A stretch of 64,000 nucleotides of DNA from AAA044-D11 sp009705075 (GTDB lineage Bacteria; Actinomycetota; Actinomycetes; Nanopelagicales; Nanopelagicaceae): the NCBI GenBank assembly GCA_965268675.1, contig OZ254179.1:1-64000 (forward strand), given 5' to 3'. Position 1 is the stretch's first letter, and the number at the start of each line of letters is the position of its first letter. Shown here one piece after another: positions 52,431 through 61,442 of the stretch. A program made the translations under genes and the position numbers. Below the pieces are notes generated by a model that was given only the letters and a program-made list of their open reading frames with translations, ran no database searches and was not told the origin of the DNA.

Positions 52431-53069
52431 TTAAACAACTCCGTAAAGTCGGTCACCAGCATCGCCTAGGCCAGGAACGATATATCCCTTTTCGTTTAAT
52501 TTTTCATCGAGTGCGCCAGTAACAATTGTTATAGGAAGATTCTTTCCACCAAATTCTCGTTCAAGTAACGCAATTCCTTCTGGTGCTGCCAAGATAGTTA
52601 TTGCAGTTATATCTGTTGCGCCGCGTTCAAGAAGATAGTTAATTGCAGCAACAAGAGTTCCGCCCGTAGCAAGCATTGGGTCAAGGATGTAACACTGCCG
52701 GCCCGTTAAATCATCGGGCAATCGGTTTGCATAAGTAGAAGGTTGAAGTGTGTCGTGATCGCGAATCATGCCAAGAAATCCAACTTCTGCTGTTGGCATT
52801 AACCTTGTCATTCCTTCCAGCATTCCAAGTCCAGCTCGAAGAATCGGAACAACAACAGGCTTTGGTTTTGTGAGTGCTACACCTTTTGCAGTAGCAACCG
52901 GAGTCTTGACTGTTATGGGAGTTGTTCGTACTTCTCTAGTAGCTTCGTAAGCGAGCAAAGTAACAATTTCCTCGGTTAATTGGCGAAAAGTCGGCGAGTT
53001 AGTTTTTTCATCCCGCAGAACGGTCAACTTATGTGCAAGTAATGGATGGTCGGCAACATGAATCTTCAC
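52431..53069 (-). CDS. upp: Uracil phosphoribosyltransferase
   Basis: Salvages uracil to UMP. The 212-residue product has PILRAGLGMLEGMTRLMP, the PRPP-binding motif CYILDPMLATGGTLVAAI, and the C-terminal uracil-binding YIVPGLGDAGDRLYGVV. Starts at GTG, with TAAGGT seven bases upstream (leaderless type). It leads a two-gene unit with malic enzyme, a pairing with no obvious metabolic logic. Confidence 0.96.
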   Translation of the reverse strand: MKIHVADHPLLAHKLTVLRDEKTNSPTFRQLTEEIVTLLAYEATREVRTTPITVKTPVATAKGVALTKPKPVVVPILRAGLGMLEGMTRLMPTAEVGFLGMIRDHDTLQPSTYANRLPDDLTGRQCYILDPMLATGGTLVAAINYLLERGATDITAITILAAPEGIALLEREFGGKNLPITIVTGALDEKLNEKGYIVPGLGDAGDRLYGVV

Positions 53070-53174
53070 GACTCATACCTTACTCGCGCTTGCAGGGCTT
53101 GTCGCTTGCCCGCTTTAGTGTCAGTATGAAGCCTATAAAGAAGCAATAAGAATCAAGAACCGGGGGTGAGCGCA

Positions 53175-53633
53175 ATGGCTGAAGATTTCGGAATCATTGC
53201 GTGGCACGAAGAGGGTCGATGGAATGTGGCGGAATTAACGCACACCAGAGATCTTGGTTCAATCATGGATCAACTTAATGCGCAGGCAACAAATGGCGGA
53301 GCAATTGCGTTGATTGCAATAGAGGAAGATTTCTTTGTCGTTGCAAGGGCACTTGGGTCACATATGCAGATGATGATTAGCGATGTTACTTATTCACTTG
53401 AATCAGATTTAGCATCAGACTTAATTGAAGCTTTGGATTTACCATTTCCAGAAGAAGAGGATGAATCTCAACCAGGCGGCGATATTGATTTGCTAGCCGA
53501 TCTTGGGATGAGTGCAATGGAACTTGAAGCGTTATGTGACGATCCAGAACTATTCCCTGATGAACAGTTAGACGCGATTGCCTCCAAACTTGGTTTCGGA
53601 AATCAATTCGCTGAACTTTATGAGAGTCAATAA
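53175..53633 (+). CDS. tRNA adenosine deaminase-associated protein
   Basis: 152-residue acidic protein matching the actinobacterial family found just upstream of tadA (FGIIAWHEEGRWNVAEL, then GGAIALIAIEEDFFVVARAL and a DIDLLADLGMSAMELEALCD segment). I chose the ATG at 53175, since GGTGA ends five bases before it; a GTG at 53166 is the alternative. Its function is not established; family linkage suggests help with tadA or with tRNA. tadA follows after 3 bases. Confidence 0.85.
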   Translation: MAEDFGIIAWHEEGRWNVAELTHTRDLGSIMDQLNAQATNGGAIALIAIEEDFFVVARALGSHMQMMISDVTYSLESDLASDLIEALDLPFPEEEDESQPGGDIDLLADLGMSAMELEALCDDPELFPDEQLDAIASKLGFGNQFAELYESQ

Positions 53634-53636
53634 AGA

Positions 53637-54101
53637 TTGTCTTTAATCTCAAACTCTTTCGAAGAAGAAATGCTCCAGGCCATTGAAGTGGCTAAATCTG
53701 CGCTCGCAACCGGCGATGTTCCAGTTGGTGCACTTGTATTTAATTCGAGCCGAAAACTTGCGGGCACTGGAAGCAATCGTCGTGAAATAGATAATGATCC
53801 AAGTGCGCATGCCGAAATCATTGCACTCCGCGAAGCAGCTATTGCAAATAATTCATGGCGATTAGATGACCACACAATTGTTGTCACTCTTGAACCGTGC
53901 GCAATGTGTGCTGGCGCAATTGCACAATCACGTATAAAGACTTTAGTTTTTGGAGCCTGGGATGAGAAAGCAGGTGCGGTTGGCTCTGTTTGGGATGTCT
54001 TGCGCGATCCGAGGGCGATGCATCAGGTTGAAGTAATTTCTGGCGTCAAAGAAAGTGAATGCGCTGCTTTATTAAGCGAGTTCTTTAAAAAGTATCGTTA
54101 A
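53637..54101 (+). CDS. tadA: tRNA-specific adenosine deaminase TadA
   Basis: Deaminates A34 of tRNA-Arg(ACG) to inosine. The 154-residue product has the zinc-binding HAE motif (SAHAEIIALREA) and PCAMCAGA, with GDVPVGALVF at the start. The TTG start at 53637 gives the usual N-terminal helix; an internal ATG at residue 12 would cut it. Adjacent to its family partner protein. pheA begins 33 bases later with its own promoter-like box. Confidence 0.94.
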   Translation: MSLISNSFEEEMLQAIEVAKSALATGDVPVGALVFNSSRKLAGTGSNRREIDNDPSAHAEIIALREAAIANNSWRLDDHTIVVTLEPCAMCAGAIAQSRIKTLVFGAWDEKAGAVGSVWDVLRDPRAMHQVEVISGVKESECAALLSEFFKKYR

Positions 54102-54134
54102 CAAGCAGTGTGCTGGCTCGGTTACTCTTAGCCC

Positions 54135-54971
54135 ATGACAACGTACGCATACCTTGGTCCTGCCGGGACATTTACTGAGGCCGCGTTACGCCAAATTTCT
54201 AGTAGCGACGATCTCCTTGTCCCATACTCAAATGTGACGGCGGCCCTTGATGCAGTTCGCGATGGTCAGGCCGAAAAAGTTTTAGTTCCAATTGAAAATT
54301 CAGTAGAAGGCGTTGTTTCTAGAACGCTAGATGAACTTGCAGTTGGCACACCCCTGGTTGTTACTGCAGAAACTACGCTGCCAGTCTCGTTCGCCCTCAT
54401 GATTTTGCCAGAAAATGACGGTAAGCCAATTTCAAAGATTGCTACACATCCACATGCCGAGGCGCAATGCCGGGCATATATTGCCAAGAATTATCCGCAG
54501 GCTGAAATGATTGAACTCGCATCAACTGCCGCCGCCGCCAAAGGTTTAATAGATGGAAATTATGATGCCGCAATAGCTTCAGAAATAGCGGCCGATAATT
54601 ACGGACTTAAAATTCTTGCTAAAGATATTGGCGATAATAATGGCGCTGTAACAAGATTCGTTGTTGCGCAAAAGCCAGGTGCAACTCCAAAGCCAACCGG
54701 GAATGACCGCACTTCACTCGTAGCATTTATTGGAATTGACCATGCAGGAGCTCTCCTAGAGATTCTTACGGAGTTTGCAAAACAGGACGTTAACTTAACT
54801 TTTATTCAATCACGACCAACTGGTCGCGAACTCGGGCATTACCATTTCATAATTGATGCCGAAGGCCATATTGATGATCCCAAAGTTGCTGCGGCCGTTG
54901 CTGGAGTTCGTAAAATTTGTGAAGATATTCGTTTCCTTGGCTCATATCCCCGTGTCAGTAAAAGTAACTAG
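54135..54971 (+). CDS. pheA: Prephenate dehydratase
   Basis: Makes phenylpyruvate from prephenate for phenylalanine synthesis. The 278-residue product has YAYLGPAGTFTEAALR, the conserved TRF triad (NNGAVTRFVVAQ) and a C-terminal ACT domain with GALLEILTEFAKQDVNLTFIQSRPTGREL, which senses phenylalanine. It is monofunctional (no chorismate mutase). TACTCT six bases before the ATG indicates a leaderless transcript. serS follows after 14 bases. Confidence 0.95.
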   Translation: MTTYAYLGPAGTFTEAALRQISSSDDLLVPYSNVTAALDAVRDGQAEKVLVPIENSVEGVVSRTLDELAVGTPLVVTAETTLPVSFALMILPENDGKPISKIATHPHAEAQCRAYIAKNYPQAEMIELASTAAAAKGLIDGNYDAAIASEIAADNYGLKILAKDIGDNNGAVTRFVVAQKPGATPKPTGNDRTSLVAFIGIDHAGALLEILTEFAKQDVNLTFIQSRPTGRELGHYHFIIDAEGHIDDPKVAAAVAGVRKICEDIRFLGSYPRVSKSN

Positions 54972-54985
54972 ATAGGCTTGCACAC

Positions 54986-56251
54986 GTGATTGACTTAAAA
55001 ATACTGCGCGAAAATCCTGATGCAGTACGCCATTCCCAAAAAGTACGCGGTGAAGATGTTGCGATAGTCGATCAACTTTTAGAAGCCGATGCAATTAGCC
55101 GTACCGCGTTAAGTGAATTCGAAACTTTGCGGGCCGAGCAGAATGCGCTCTCTAAATCTGTTGGTGCGGCAAAAGGTGACGAAAAGACTGCTTTATTAGA
55201 GAATGCAAAAGATCTGGCTAATCGAGTAAAAGCCGCTGATGCAAAGCGAAGCGAACTTGAAGAGAGCGCTCGTGAACTATTACTGAAGATCTCCAACCTC
55301 ATTGATTTAGATGCCCCAGTTGGTGGCGAAGAAGACTTTAAAGTCATTGAAGAGATTGGAAAGCCCCGTGATTTTAAGAGAGAGGGTTTTGAGCCAAAGG
55401 ATCATGTTGAACTCGGCAAAATCCTAAAAGCAATAGATACCGAACGCGGTGCAAAAGTCGCAGGCTCTCGTTCATATTATTTGACTGGACCAGGAGCAAT
55501 GCTGGAATTTGCGCTAGTTAACTATGCAATCGCTTCTGCAGTGAAGGCGGGATTTATTCCAGTTATTCCACCAGTCCTTGTAAACCCAGCAGCAATGGAA
55601 GGCACCGGTTTTCTTGGCCAGGCTGCCGAAAATGTTTACCACCTAGAAGAAGATGATGTTTATTTAGTAGGAACAAGTGAAGTTCCACTCGCTGCGTATC
55701 ACATGGATGAAATTGTTGAAAACCTACCAATTAGATATGCCGGCTACTCATCCTGCTTCCGTCGCGAAGCTGGCACTTACGGCAAAGATACTCGCGGAAT
55801 TATTCGAGTTCACCAATTCGATAAAGTTGAAATGTTCTCATTTATTAAACCTGAAGAAGCTAAGGCTGAACATTTAAGACTTCTGGAATGGGAGAAAGAT
55901 TTCCTAAAGGCGATGGAAGTTCCTTTCCGGGTAATTGATGTTGCTTCTGGAGATTTGGGATCTAGCGCGATTCGTAAATTTGATTGTGAAGCTTGGATTC
56001 CTACTCAAGGCGCTTATCGAGAAGTTACAAGCACATCTAATTGCACTGAATTTCAAGCTCGTCGTCTAAATATCAGATACCGCGATGAGAGTGGAACTAA
56101 GCCAGTAGCAACGCTAAATGGCACCTTAGTTGCGGTACCAAGAATGATTGTTGCGATTCTTGAGAATCACCAAAATAAAGATGGATCTATAAATGTTCCA
56201 AAGGCGCTCCGTCCGTTCCTGGGCGTAGATACTTTGGTGCCTACTTTATGA
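54986..56251 (+). CDS. serS: Seryl-tRNA synthetase
   Basis: Charges tRNA-Ser. The 421-residue class II enzyme has the N-terminal coiled-coil arm (residues about 30-100), TSEVPLAAYH, motif 2 YSSCFRREAGTYGKDTRG, and motif 3 near the C-terminus (LNGTLVAVPRMIVAILE). It starts at a GTG, with TAGGCT seven bases upstream. The HAD phosphatase gene overlaps its stop by 4 bases, and a tRNA-Ser gene lies 25 bases further on from that gene. Confidence 0.97.
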   Translation: MIDLKILRENPDAVRHSQKVRGEDVAIVDQLLEADAISRTALSEFETLRAEQNALSKSVGAAKGDEKTALLENAKDLANRVKAADAKRSELEESARELLLKISNLIDLDAPVGGEEDFKVIEEIGKPRDFKREGFEPKDHVELGKILKAIDTERGAKVAGSRSYYLTGPGAMLEFALVNYAIASAVKAGFIPVIPPVLVNPAAMEGTGFLGQAAENVYHLEEDDVYLVGTSEVPLAAYHMDEIVENLPIRYAGYSSCFRREAGTYGKDTRGIIRVHQFDKVEMFSFIKPEEAKAEHLRLLEWEKDFLKAMEVPFRVIDVASGDLGSSAIRKFDCEAWIPTQGAYREVTSTSNCTEFQARRLNIRYRDESGTKPVATLNGTLVAVPRMIVAILENHQNKDGSINVPKALRPFLGVDTLVPTL

Positions 56252-57066
56252 TTTCCGGTAACCGCCCTAAATTAATTGCAACTGATTTAGATGGAACAAT
56301 CGTTCCACACATGGGGCCTATTTCAGATCGCACGGTTGCTGCTTTTAGAAAAGCTCATGAGTTAGGCATTGAAATATTTTTTGTTACTGGTCGGCCACCA
56401 CGTTGGATGGTCGATGTTAGAGAAGCATTTGGTTTCGGAAATGCAATCTGCGCAAATGGTGCGCTCTTGTATGACTTAATGAACAATAAAGTTTTAGAAC
56501 AATGGTTAATGCCAACGGAAGTTCAATTAGAAATAGTGCAACGCTTGCGTATCAGCCTTCCCGGAATTCATTTCGCACTCGAGTATGGTGAAGAATTTCA
56601 TCGCGAAAAACAATACACAACTAGATGGGATATCGGCCGAGACAATGTTGGCGTAGATTTAATCGAAGAGAAGATAACTGAACCTGCATTTAAGATGTTG
56701 GGACGTTGTGTGAAAAATGAATTTACCTCAGACCAAATGCTAGAGATTGCGCTACGAGAATTAGATGGAGTCGCAAATATCACTCACTCAAATTCAAGTG
56801 AATCCCTTATTGAAATTTCAGCCCTCGGAGTAAGTAAAGGTCAGACGCTTGCGAAGATGGCCGAGCGCGCTGGCTTAACCGCAGCTGATTGTGTGAGCTT
56901 TGGCGATAACCCAAATGATTTCTCGATGTTGCAATGGGCTGGGCGATCTTGGGCAATGTCTGACGGACATCCGGATGGCCCGAAAAATGCAAAATTTGTG
57001 GCCGATGCTCATCACCACGATGGCGTAGCAATCGTCATCGAAGCGCTGCTCGAATTGCCCGCTTAA
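56248..57066 (+). CDS. HAD-superfamily hydrolase, Cof-type (IIB)
   Basis: 272-residue phosphatase with motif I ATDLDGTIVPH, motif II region FFVTGRPPRWM, motif III Lys in VSKGQTLAKMAE, and motif IV FGDNPNDFSML. Cof-like cap type C2B. Such enzymes dephosphorylate sugars, flavins or pyridoxal phosphate; specific substrate unknown. Conserved after serS in many actinobacteria. ATGA overlap with serS indicates co-translation. Confidence 0.88.
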   Translation: MISGNRPKLIATDLDGTIVPHMGPISDRTVAAFRKAHELGIEIFFVTGRPPRWMVDVREAFGFGNAICANGALLYDLMNNKVLEQWLMPTEVQLEIVQRLRISLPGIHFALEYGEEFHREKQYTTRWDIGRDNVGVDLIEEKITEPAFKMLGRCVKNEFTSDQMLEIALRELDGVANITHSNSSESLIEISALGVSKGQTLAKMAERAGLTAADCVSFGDNPNDFSMLQWAGRSWAMSDGHPDGPKNAKFVADAHHHDGVAIVIEALLELPA

Positions 57067-57091
57067 CTATCTAGAGGGTAAGTTTGCCCAC

Positions 57092-57177
57092 GGAGGGCTC
57101 GCATAGCGGCCGAGTGCACCGGTCTTGAAAACCGGCAAACGAAAGTTTCGTGGGTTCAAATCCCACGCCCTCCGCCA
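57092..57177 (+). tRNA. tRNA-Ser (anticodon TGA)
   Basis: Class II tRNA with acceptor GGAGGGC/GCCCTCC, discriminator G, encoded CCA, anticodon loop CTTGAAA in stem CCGGT/ACCGG, and a long variable arm (CAAACGAAAGTTTCG region) typical of tRNA-Ser. Anticodon TGA reads UCA. It lies 25 bases after the HAD gene and just before the sdh operon. Confidence 0.97.
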
Positions 57178-57281
57178 GTTTTCTTCATAATTCAAAAGAT
57201 AATCGAGCGTGTGTGGAAATTCATAACTCATACGCGCATACACATCTAGCGTTATTTCACGCTGCAGACCAAAATTAGCCC

Positions 57282-58082
57282 ATGGCCACAGGCGTATTTT
57301 CATCATCACGGGCAAAGATAAAAGAACGCACTCTTCGAACAGATCGTTGGTGGTTGCAACCAGCAATCACATTCTCAGTTCTCTTTAGCTTCGTAATTTA
57401 TGCAACCTTCCGCGCATTTGAAAATAAGTTTTATTTTGCCGAGCCGCTAATCTCTCCGCTTTACTCACCATGCTTGTCAACAGCTTGTGTCGAAGGTTCA
57501 TCGCTACTTGGAAAACCATTTAATAATAAGTATTTTGGAATCGGCATTTCACCGGCGCTATTTATTTTGATCTTTCCACTTGGCTTCCGCATGACTTGCT
57601 ATTACTACCGCAAGGCTTATTACCGGGCATTCTGGATGTCACCACCTGCTTGCGCAGTCGCAGAACCACATTCAAAGTACACAGGTGAAACTCGGGCACC
57701 TCTCATTTTGCAGAACGCACACCGCTGGTTTTTCTACGCAGGTTTAGTTTTCAACGTATTGCTTACCTACGATGCAATTCTTGCCTTTAGAAATGCCGAA
57801 AAGCACTGGGGCCACTTAAGCGTTGGAACACTCGTCCTTACTTTTAGCGCCGCGATGCTATGGATGTATTCCCTGTCATGTCATACCTGTCGCCACACTA
57901 TTGGTGGTCGACTAAAGCATTTCTCTAAGCACCCAATTCGTTATAAAGCTTGGACTTGGGTCTCTGTTCTAAATCATAAGCATCCAACTTTTGCCTGGAT
58001 CTCACTATTTGCAGTTGCTTTCGCCGATATCTATGTTCGCCAAGTTGCATCTGGCGCCTGGACTAACTTCTACTTATTCTGA
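57282..58082 (+). CDS. sdhC: Succinate dehydrogenase membrane anchor subunit (Sdh1-type)
   Basis: 266-residue membrane protein with about five or six helices, immediately upstream of sdhA and sdhB. It is not like the small SdhC/SdhD anchors but resembles the single anchor of mycobacterial Sdh1 (Rv0249c by my recollection). His residues such as in NAHRWFFYAG and CHTCRHTIGG could ligate heme or contact quinone. CAAAAT six bases before the ATG is a weaker leaderless-type box. The gene symbol is by position. Confidence 0.8.
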   Translation: MATGVFSSSRAKIKERTLRTDRWWLQPAITFSVLFSFVIYATFRAFENKFYFAEPLISPLYSPCLSTACVEGSSLLGKPFNNKYFGIGISPALFILIFPLGFRMTCYYYRKAYYRAFWMSPPACAVAEPHSKYTGETRAPLILQNAHRWFFYAGLVFNVLLTYDAILAFRNAEKHWGHLSVGTLVLTFSAAMLWMYSLSCHTCRHTIGGRLKHFSKHPIRYKAWTWVSVLNHKHPTFAWISLFAVAFADIYVRQVASGAWTNFYLF

Positions 58083-58105
58083 TGAGATTCTAAAGAGAGA
58101 TGACA

Positions 58106-59989
58106 ATGACATCGCTAGAAAAATACAAGTATGACGTTGTAGTAATTGGCGCTGGTGGTGCTGGACTTCGTGCAGCAGTTGAAGCACGTGAAGCTGGCCT
58201 AAGCGTTGCCATTGTTTGTAAATCGCTCTTCGGTAAGGCCCACACTGTTATGGCTGAAGGTGGCGCTGCAGCATCAATGGGTAACGTGAACGACAATGAC
58301 AATTGGCAGGTCCACTTCCGCGACACAATGCGCGGTGGAAAATTTCTAAATCATTACCGTATGGCGGAACTTCACGCTAAGGAATCACCGGATCGTATCT
58401 GGGAACTTGAAATGTGGGGCGCGCTCTTTGATCGCACTAAAGAAGGAAAGATAAGTCAGCGTAACTTTGGTGGCCACGAATACCCACGGCTTGCTCACGT
58501 AGGAGATCGCACAGGTCTTGAACTCATTCGCACAATGCAACAACGAATTGTTGCGTTGCAACAACAAGATGCGAAAGATAGCGGGAACGCCGAAAGTCAT
58601 ATAAAAGTATTTGCAGAGCTAACTATCACTGAAATTTTAAAAGAGAATGGCAAAATTGCCGGTGCTTATGGTTACTGGCGTGAAAATGGAAATGAAGTTT
58701 TATTTGAAGCCCCAGCCGTAATCATCGCAACCGGTGGTGTTGGCAAGACATTTAAAATCACCTCTAACTCTTGGGAGGGCACTGGCGATGGCCATGCGCT
58801 CGCACTTAAGGCCGGCGCAAACTTAGTTGACATGGAGTTCTTGCAATTCCATCCAACCGGAATGGTCTGGCCCCCATCAGTTCGCGGAATTTTAGTTACC
58901 GAATCCGTTCGCGGTGAAGGTGGAATTCTTACTAATTCACTTGGCGAACGTTTCATGTTCAAATACATTCCAGAAGTTTTCAAAGATAAATATGCAGACA
59001 ATGAAGCAGAAGCGGATCGTTGGTATCTAGATCAAGATAACAACCGTCGCCCACCAGAGCTTCTTCCACGTGACGAAGTTTCACGCGCCATCAACTCTGA
59101 AGTGAAAGCAGGCCGTGGCACCGAACATGGTGGCGTGTATCTAGATGTTTCTAAGCGACTTTCTGCTGACGTTATTAAGAAGCGCTTGCCATCAATGTGG
59201 CATCAATTTTATGAACTTGCCGGTGTAGACATCACTAAAGAAGCGATGGAGGTCGGTCCTACTTGTCACTATGTAATGGGTGGCGTTGAGGTAGAACCAG
59301 ACACTGCCGCAGCCATTGGGGTTCCTGGTCTATTTGCTGCTGGTGAAGTTGCAGGCGGAATGCACGGATCCAACCGTCTTGGTGGAAATTCCCTCTCAGA
59401 TTTATTGGTATTCGGCCGTCGCGCTGGAATGGGCGCAGTTGCTTATGTAAAGAACAACCCAACTGCATCAGTTTCCGAAAAAGCAATTGCAGATGCCGCT
59501 GCAAGAATTGAAGCGCCATTTAGCCGTGATGGTGGCGAGAACTCATATTCATTGCATGCTGAACTACAAGAAGTCACGCACAACTTGGTCGGCATTATCC
59601 GCACCGGCAAAGAGGTGGAAGAAGCAATTGAAAAGATTGCAGCAATCCGCGCTCGCAGTGCGAACGTTGCAGTTGCAGGGGATCGTAAATTCAATCCAGG
59701 TTTCCACTTAGCTTTCGACCTAGACAATATGTTGTTAGTCGCAGAGAGCACTGCAAAATCAGCACTTCTCCGCGAAGAATCTCGTGGTGGACATACTCGT
59801 GATGATTTCCCAGGCATGAGCTCAAAGTGGCGCCAGGTTAATCACATTTCAAGTTTCGATGGCAATAAAGTAAATATTAAAGCGCAACCACTTCCACCGA
59901 TTCCAAAAGAGCTATTTGACCTCTTCGATATTCATGAACTTGAAAAATATATGACACCCGAAGAAATTGCGAAAGGTGGTTCCAACTAA
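58106..59989 (+). CDS. sdhA: Succinate dehydrogenase flavoprotein subunit
   Basis: FAD subunit that oxidises succinate to fumarate. The 627-residue product has GAGGAGLRAAVEAREAGLS (dinucleotide fold), KAHTVMAEGG with the flavin-linking His, HPTGMVWPPSVRG (active-site), and GEVAGGMHGSNRLGGNSLSD. I chose the ATG at 58106, as AGAGAG lies at ribosome-site distance; an ATG at 58100 is possible. It is the larger Sdh1/fumarate reductase-like form. sdhB overlaps by one base. Confidence 0.96.
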   Translation: MTSLEKYKYDVVVIGAGGAGLRAAVEAREAGLSVAIVCKSLFGKAHTVMAEGGAAASMGNVNDNDNWQVHFRDTMRGGKFLNHYRMAELHAKESPDRIWELEMWGALFDRTKEGKISQRNFGGHEYPRLAHVGDRTGLELIRTMQQRIVALQQQDAKDSGNAESHIKVFAELTITEILKENGKIAGAYGYWRENGNEVLFEAPAVIIATGGVGKTFKITSNSWEGTGDGHALALKAGANLVDMEFLQFHPTGMVWPPSVRGILVTESVRGEGGILTNSLGERFMFKYIPEVFKDKYADNEAEADRWYLDQDNNRRPPELLPRDEVSRAINSEVKAGRGTEHGGVYLDVSKRLSADVIKKRLPSMWHQFYELAGVDITKEAMEVGPTCHYVMGGVEVEPDTAAAIGVPGLFAAGEVAGGMHGSNRLGGNSLSDLLVFGRRAGMGAVAYVKNNPTASVSEKAIADAAARIEAPFSRDGGENSYSLHAELQEVTHNLVGIIRTGKEVEEAIEKIAAIRARSANVAVAGDRKFNPGFHLAFDLDNMLLVAESTAKSALLREESRGGHTRDDFPGMSSKWRQVNHISSFDGNKVNIKAQPLPPIPKELFDLFDIHELEKYMTPEEIAKGGSN

Positions 59990-60750
59990 TGGCCCGCAAA
60001 CTTAAACTTCGCATCTGGCGCGGTGATTCAACTGATGGTGGATTAAAGAACGTTGAAGTAGATGTCAATGAAGGCGAAGTTGTTCTAGATGTAATTCATC
60101 GCGTGCAAGCAACCCAAATGGGCGATCTTGCAGTTCGCTGGAATTGTAAAGCCGGTAAGTGCGGCTCTTGTTCCATGGAAATCAATGGCAAGCCACGTCT
60201 TGCTTGCATGACTCAAGTGGCATCATTTCCAGAAGGCGAAGAAATTACAATCACTCCACTTCGCGCTTTCCCAGTAATCAAAGACCTAGTAACAGACGTT
60301 TCATTTAATTACCGCAAAGCGATGGAAATTCCATCATACGAACATCCAAAAGATTTAGCACCAGGTGCTGCTCGAATGGAACAAGTAGATGTCGAGCGCA
60401 GTCAAGAGTTCCGTAAATGTATTGAATGTTTCTTATGTCAAGATGTCTGCCACGTCGTTCGTGATCACGAAGAGAATAAGAAATCTTTTGCAGGCCCACG
60501 CTTCTTTATCCGTATCGCCGAGTTAGATATGCATCCGCTCGATATGTTGAAGAATCGCAAGCAGAAGGCGCAAGAAGAGCACGGCCTTGGAATGTGCAAC
60601 ATCACAAAGTGCTGTACTGAAGTTTGCCCAGAACATATTCGCATCACCGATAACGCAATCATCCCAATGAAAGAGCGCGTTGTTGATGTTAAATATGATC
60701 CAGTTCGTTGGCTTGGCTCTAAAATTCGCAAGCGCGAGGGTATTGTTTAA
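59989..60750 (+). CDS. sdhB: Succinate dehydrogenase iron-sulfur subunit
   Basis: 253 residues. Ligands for the 2Fe-2S cluster in CKAGKCGSCSMEINGKPRLAC-type motif (about residues 49-70), and two further cluster motifs CIECFLCQDVCHV and CNITKCCTEVCPEHI for the 4Fe-4S and 3Fe-4S centres. It passes electrons from SdhA to the quinone at the anchor. The ATG overlaps the sdhA stop (TAATG). crcB genes follow after 3 bases without a visible promoter. Confidence 0.96.
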   Translation: MARKLKLRIWRGDSTDGGLKNVEVDVNEGEVVLDVIHRVQATQMGDLAVRWNCKAGKCGSCSMEINGKPRLACMTQVASFPEGEEITITPLRAFPVIKDLVTDVSFNYRKAMEIPSYEHPKDLAPGAARMEQVDVERSQEFRKCIECFLCQDVCHVVRDHEENKKSFAGPRFFIRIAELDMHPLDMLKNRKQKAQEEHGLGMCNITKCCTEVCPEHIRITDNAIIPMKERVVDVKYDPVRWLGSKIRKREGIV

Positions 60751-60753
60751 TAC

Positions 60754-61107
60754 ATGAATCCACTGCTACTAGTCTCTATGGGCGGCGTAGCAGGAACACT
60801 TGCTAGATATGGAATTGGTTTATTGATTCCGCAGGATAGGCCAGGAACCTTAGCGGCCAATTTAATTGGTGTGGCTCTCGCTTCAGCGCTTCTCGTTTTA
60901 ATGGAACGGCGCGGAATCACTCAATTGCGCTTGCTTCTGCTTCCAGGATTTTGCGCAGGGCTGACAACGTTCTCTGCCGTCACGGTTCACGCAATTGAAC
61001 CCGCGAAAGGTGGCCTGCTCTATCTTGCAACGAATGTAATTTTAAGTTTAGTAATTGTGGCCATCGTTCTCCCGATTGCCCGAAAAACAATTCCAGTGCG
61101 CCGATGA
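60754..61107 (+). CDS. crcB: Fluoride channel subunit CrcB, first copy
   Basis: 117-residue, four-helix Fluc-type protein that exports fluoride. Motifs: GGVAGTLARYGIG, the helix with NLIGVALAS (the conserved Asn), and GFCAGLTTFSAVTVHAIEP. Fluc channels are dual-topology dimers; in many actinobacteria two linked genes make opposite-topology subunits. This gene overlaps the next crcB by 4 bases. No fluoride riboswitch is visible in front of it; it rides on the sdh operon. Confidence 0.9.
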   Translation: MNPLLLVSMGGVAGTLARYGIGLLIPQDRPGTLAANLIGVALASALLVLMERRGITQLRLLLLPGFCAGLTTFSAVTVHAIEPAKGGLLYLATNVILSLVIVAIVLPIARKTIPVRR

Positions 61108-61442
61108 ATACCCTCTTAATAATTATCGGTGCCGCGGTCGGTGCTCCCGCTCGCTATGCAACCGACCAGTACCTCAGAAGATTCACCACAAAGCCTTATG
61201 GAACATTTACGGTGAACATTCTTGGATCATTCTTGATTGGTCTAACCTTCAAATCTTCCGAACATGCGCAAGATCTATTAGCAATTGGGTTTGCCGGAGC
61301 TTTCACAACCTGGTCAACATTTATGCTCGACCTCTACCTTGCTTATGAATTAAGGCGCTATAAAGATGCGCTGATAAATGTGAGCGCATCTCTTATCTTT
61401 GGGCTACTTGCAGCTTGGTGCGGAATTCAATTAGCTAGTTAG
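61104..61442 (+). CDS. crcB: Fluoride channel subunit CrcB, second copy
   Basis: 112 residues, four helices, with GAAVGAPARYATDQYLRR, NILGSFLIGLTF and GFAGAFTTWSTFMLDLYL. It differs strongly in sequence from the first copy, as expected for the opposite-topology partner of a heterodimer. The ATG overlaps the stop of the first copy (ATGA). Its 3' end overlaps the convergent aminopeptidase gene by 8 bases. Confidence 0.9.
   Translation: MNTLLIIIGAAVGAPARYATDQYLRRFTTKPYGTFTVNILGSFLIGLTFKSSEHAQDLLAIGFAGAFTTWSTFMLDLYLAYELRRYKDALINVSASLIFGLLAAWCGIQLAS

Noticed and set aside
60751..60753. Fluoride riboswitch before crcB
   Set aside because: Only three bases separate sdhB and crcB, so there is no room for the aptamer.
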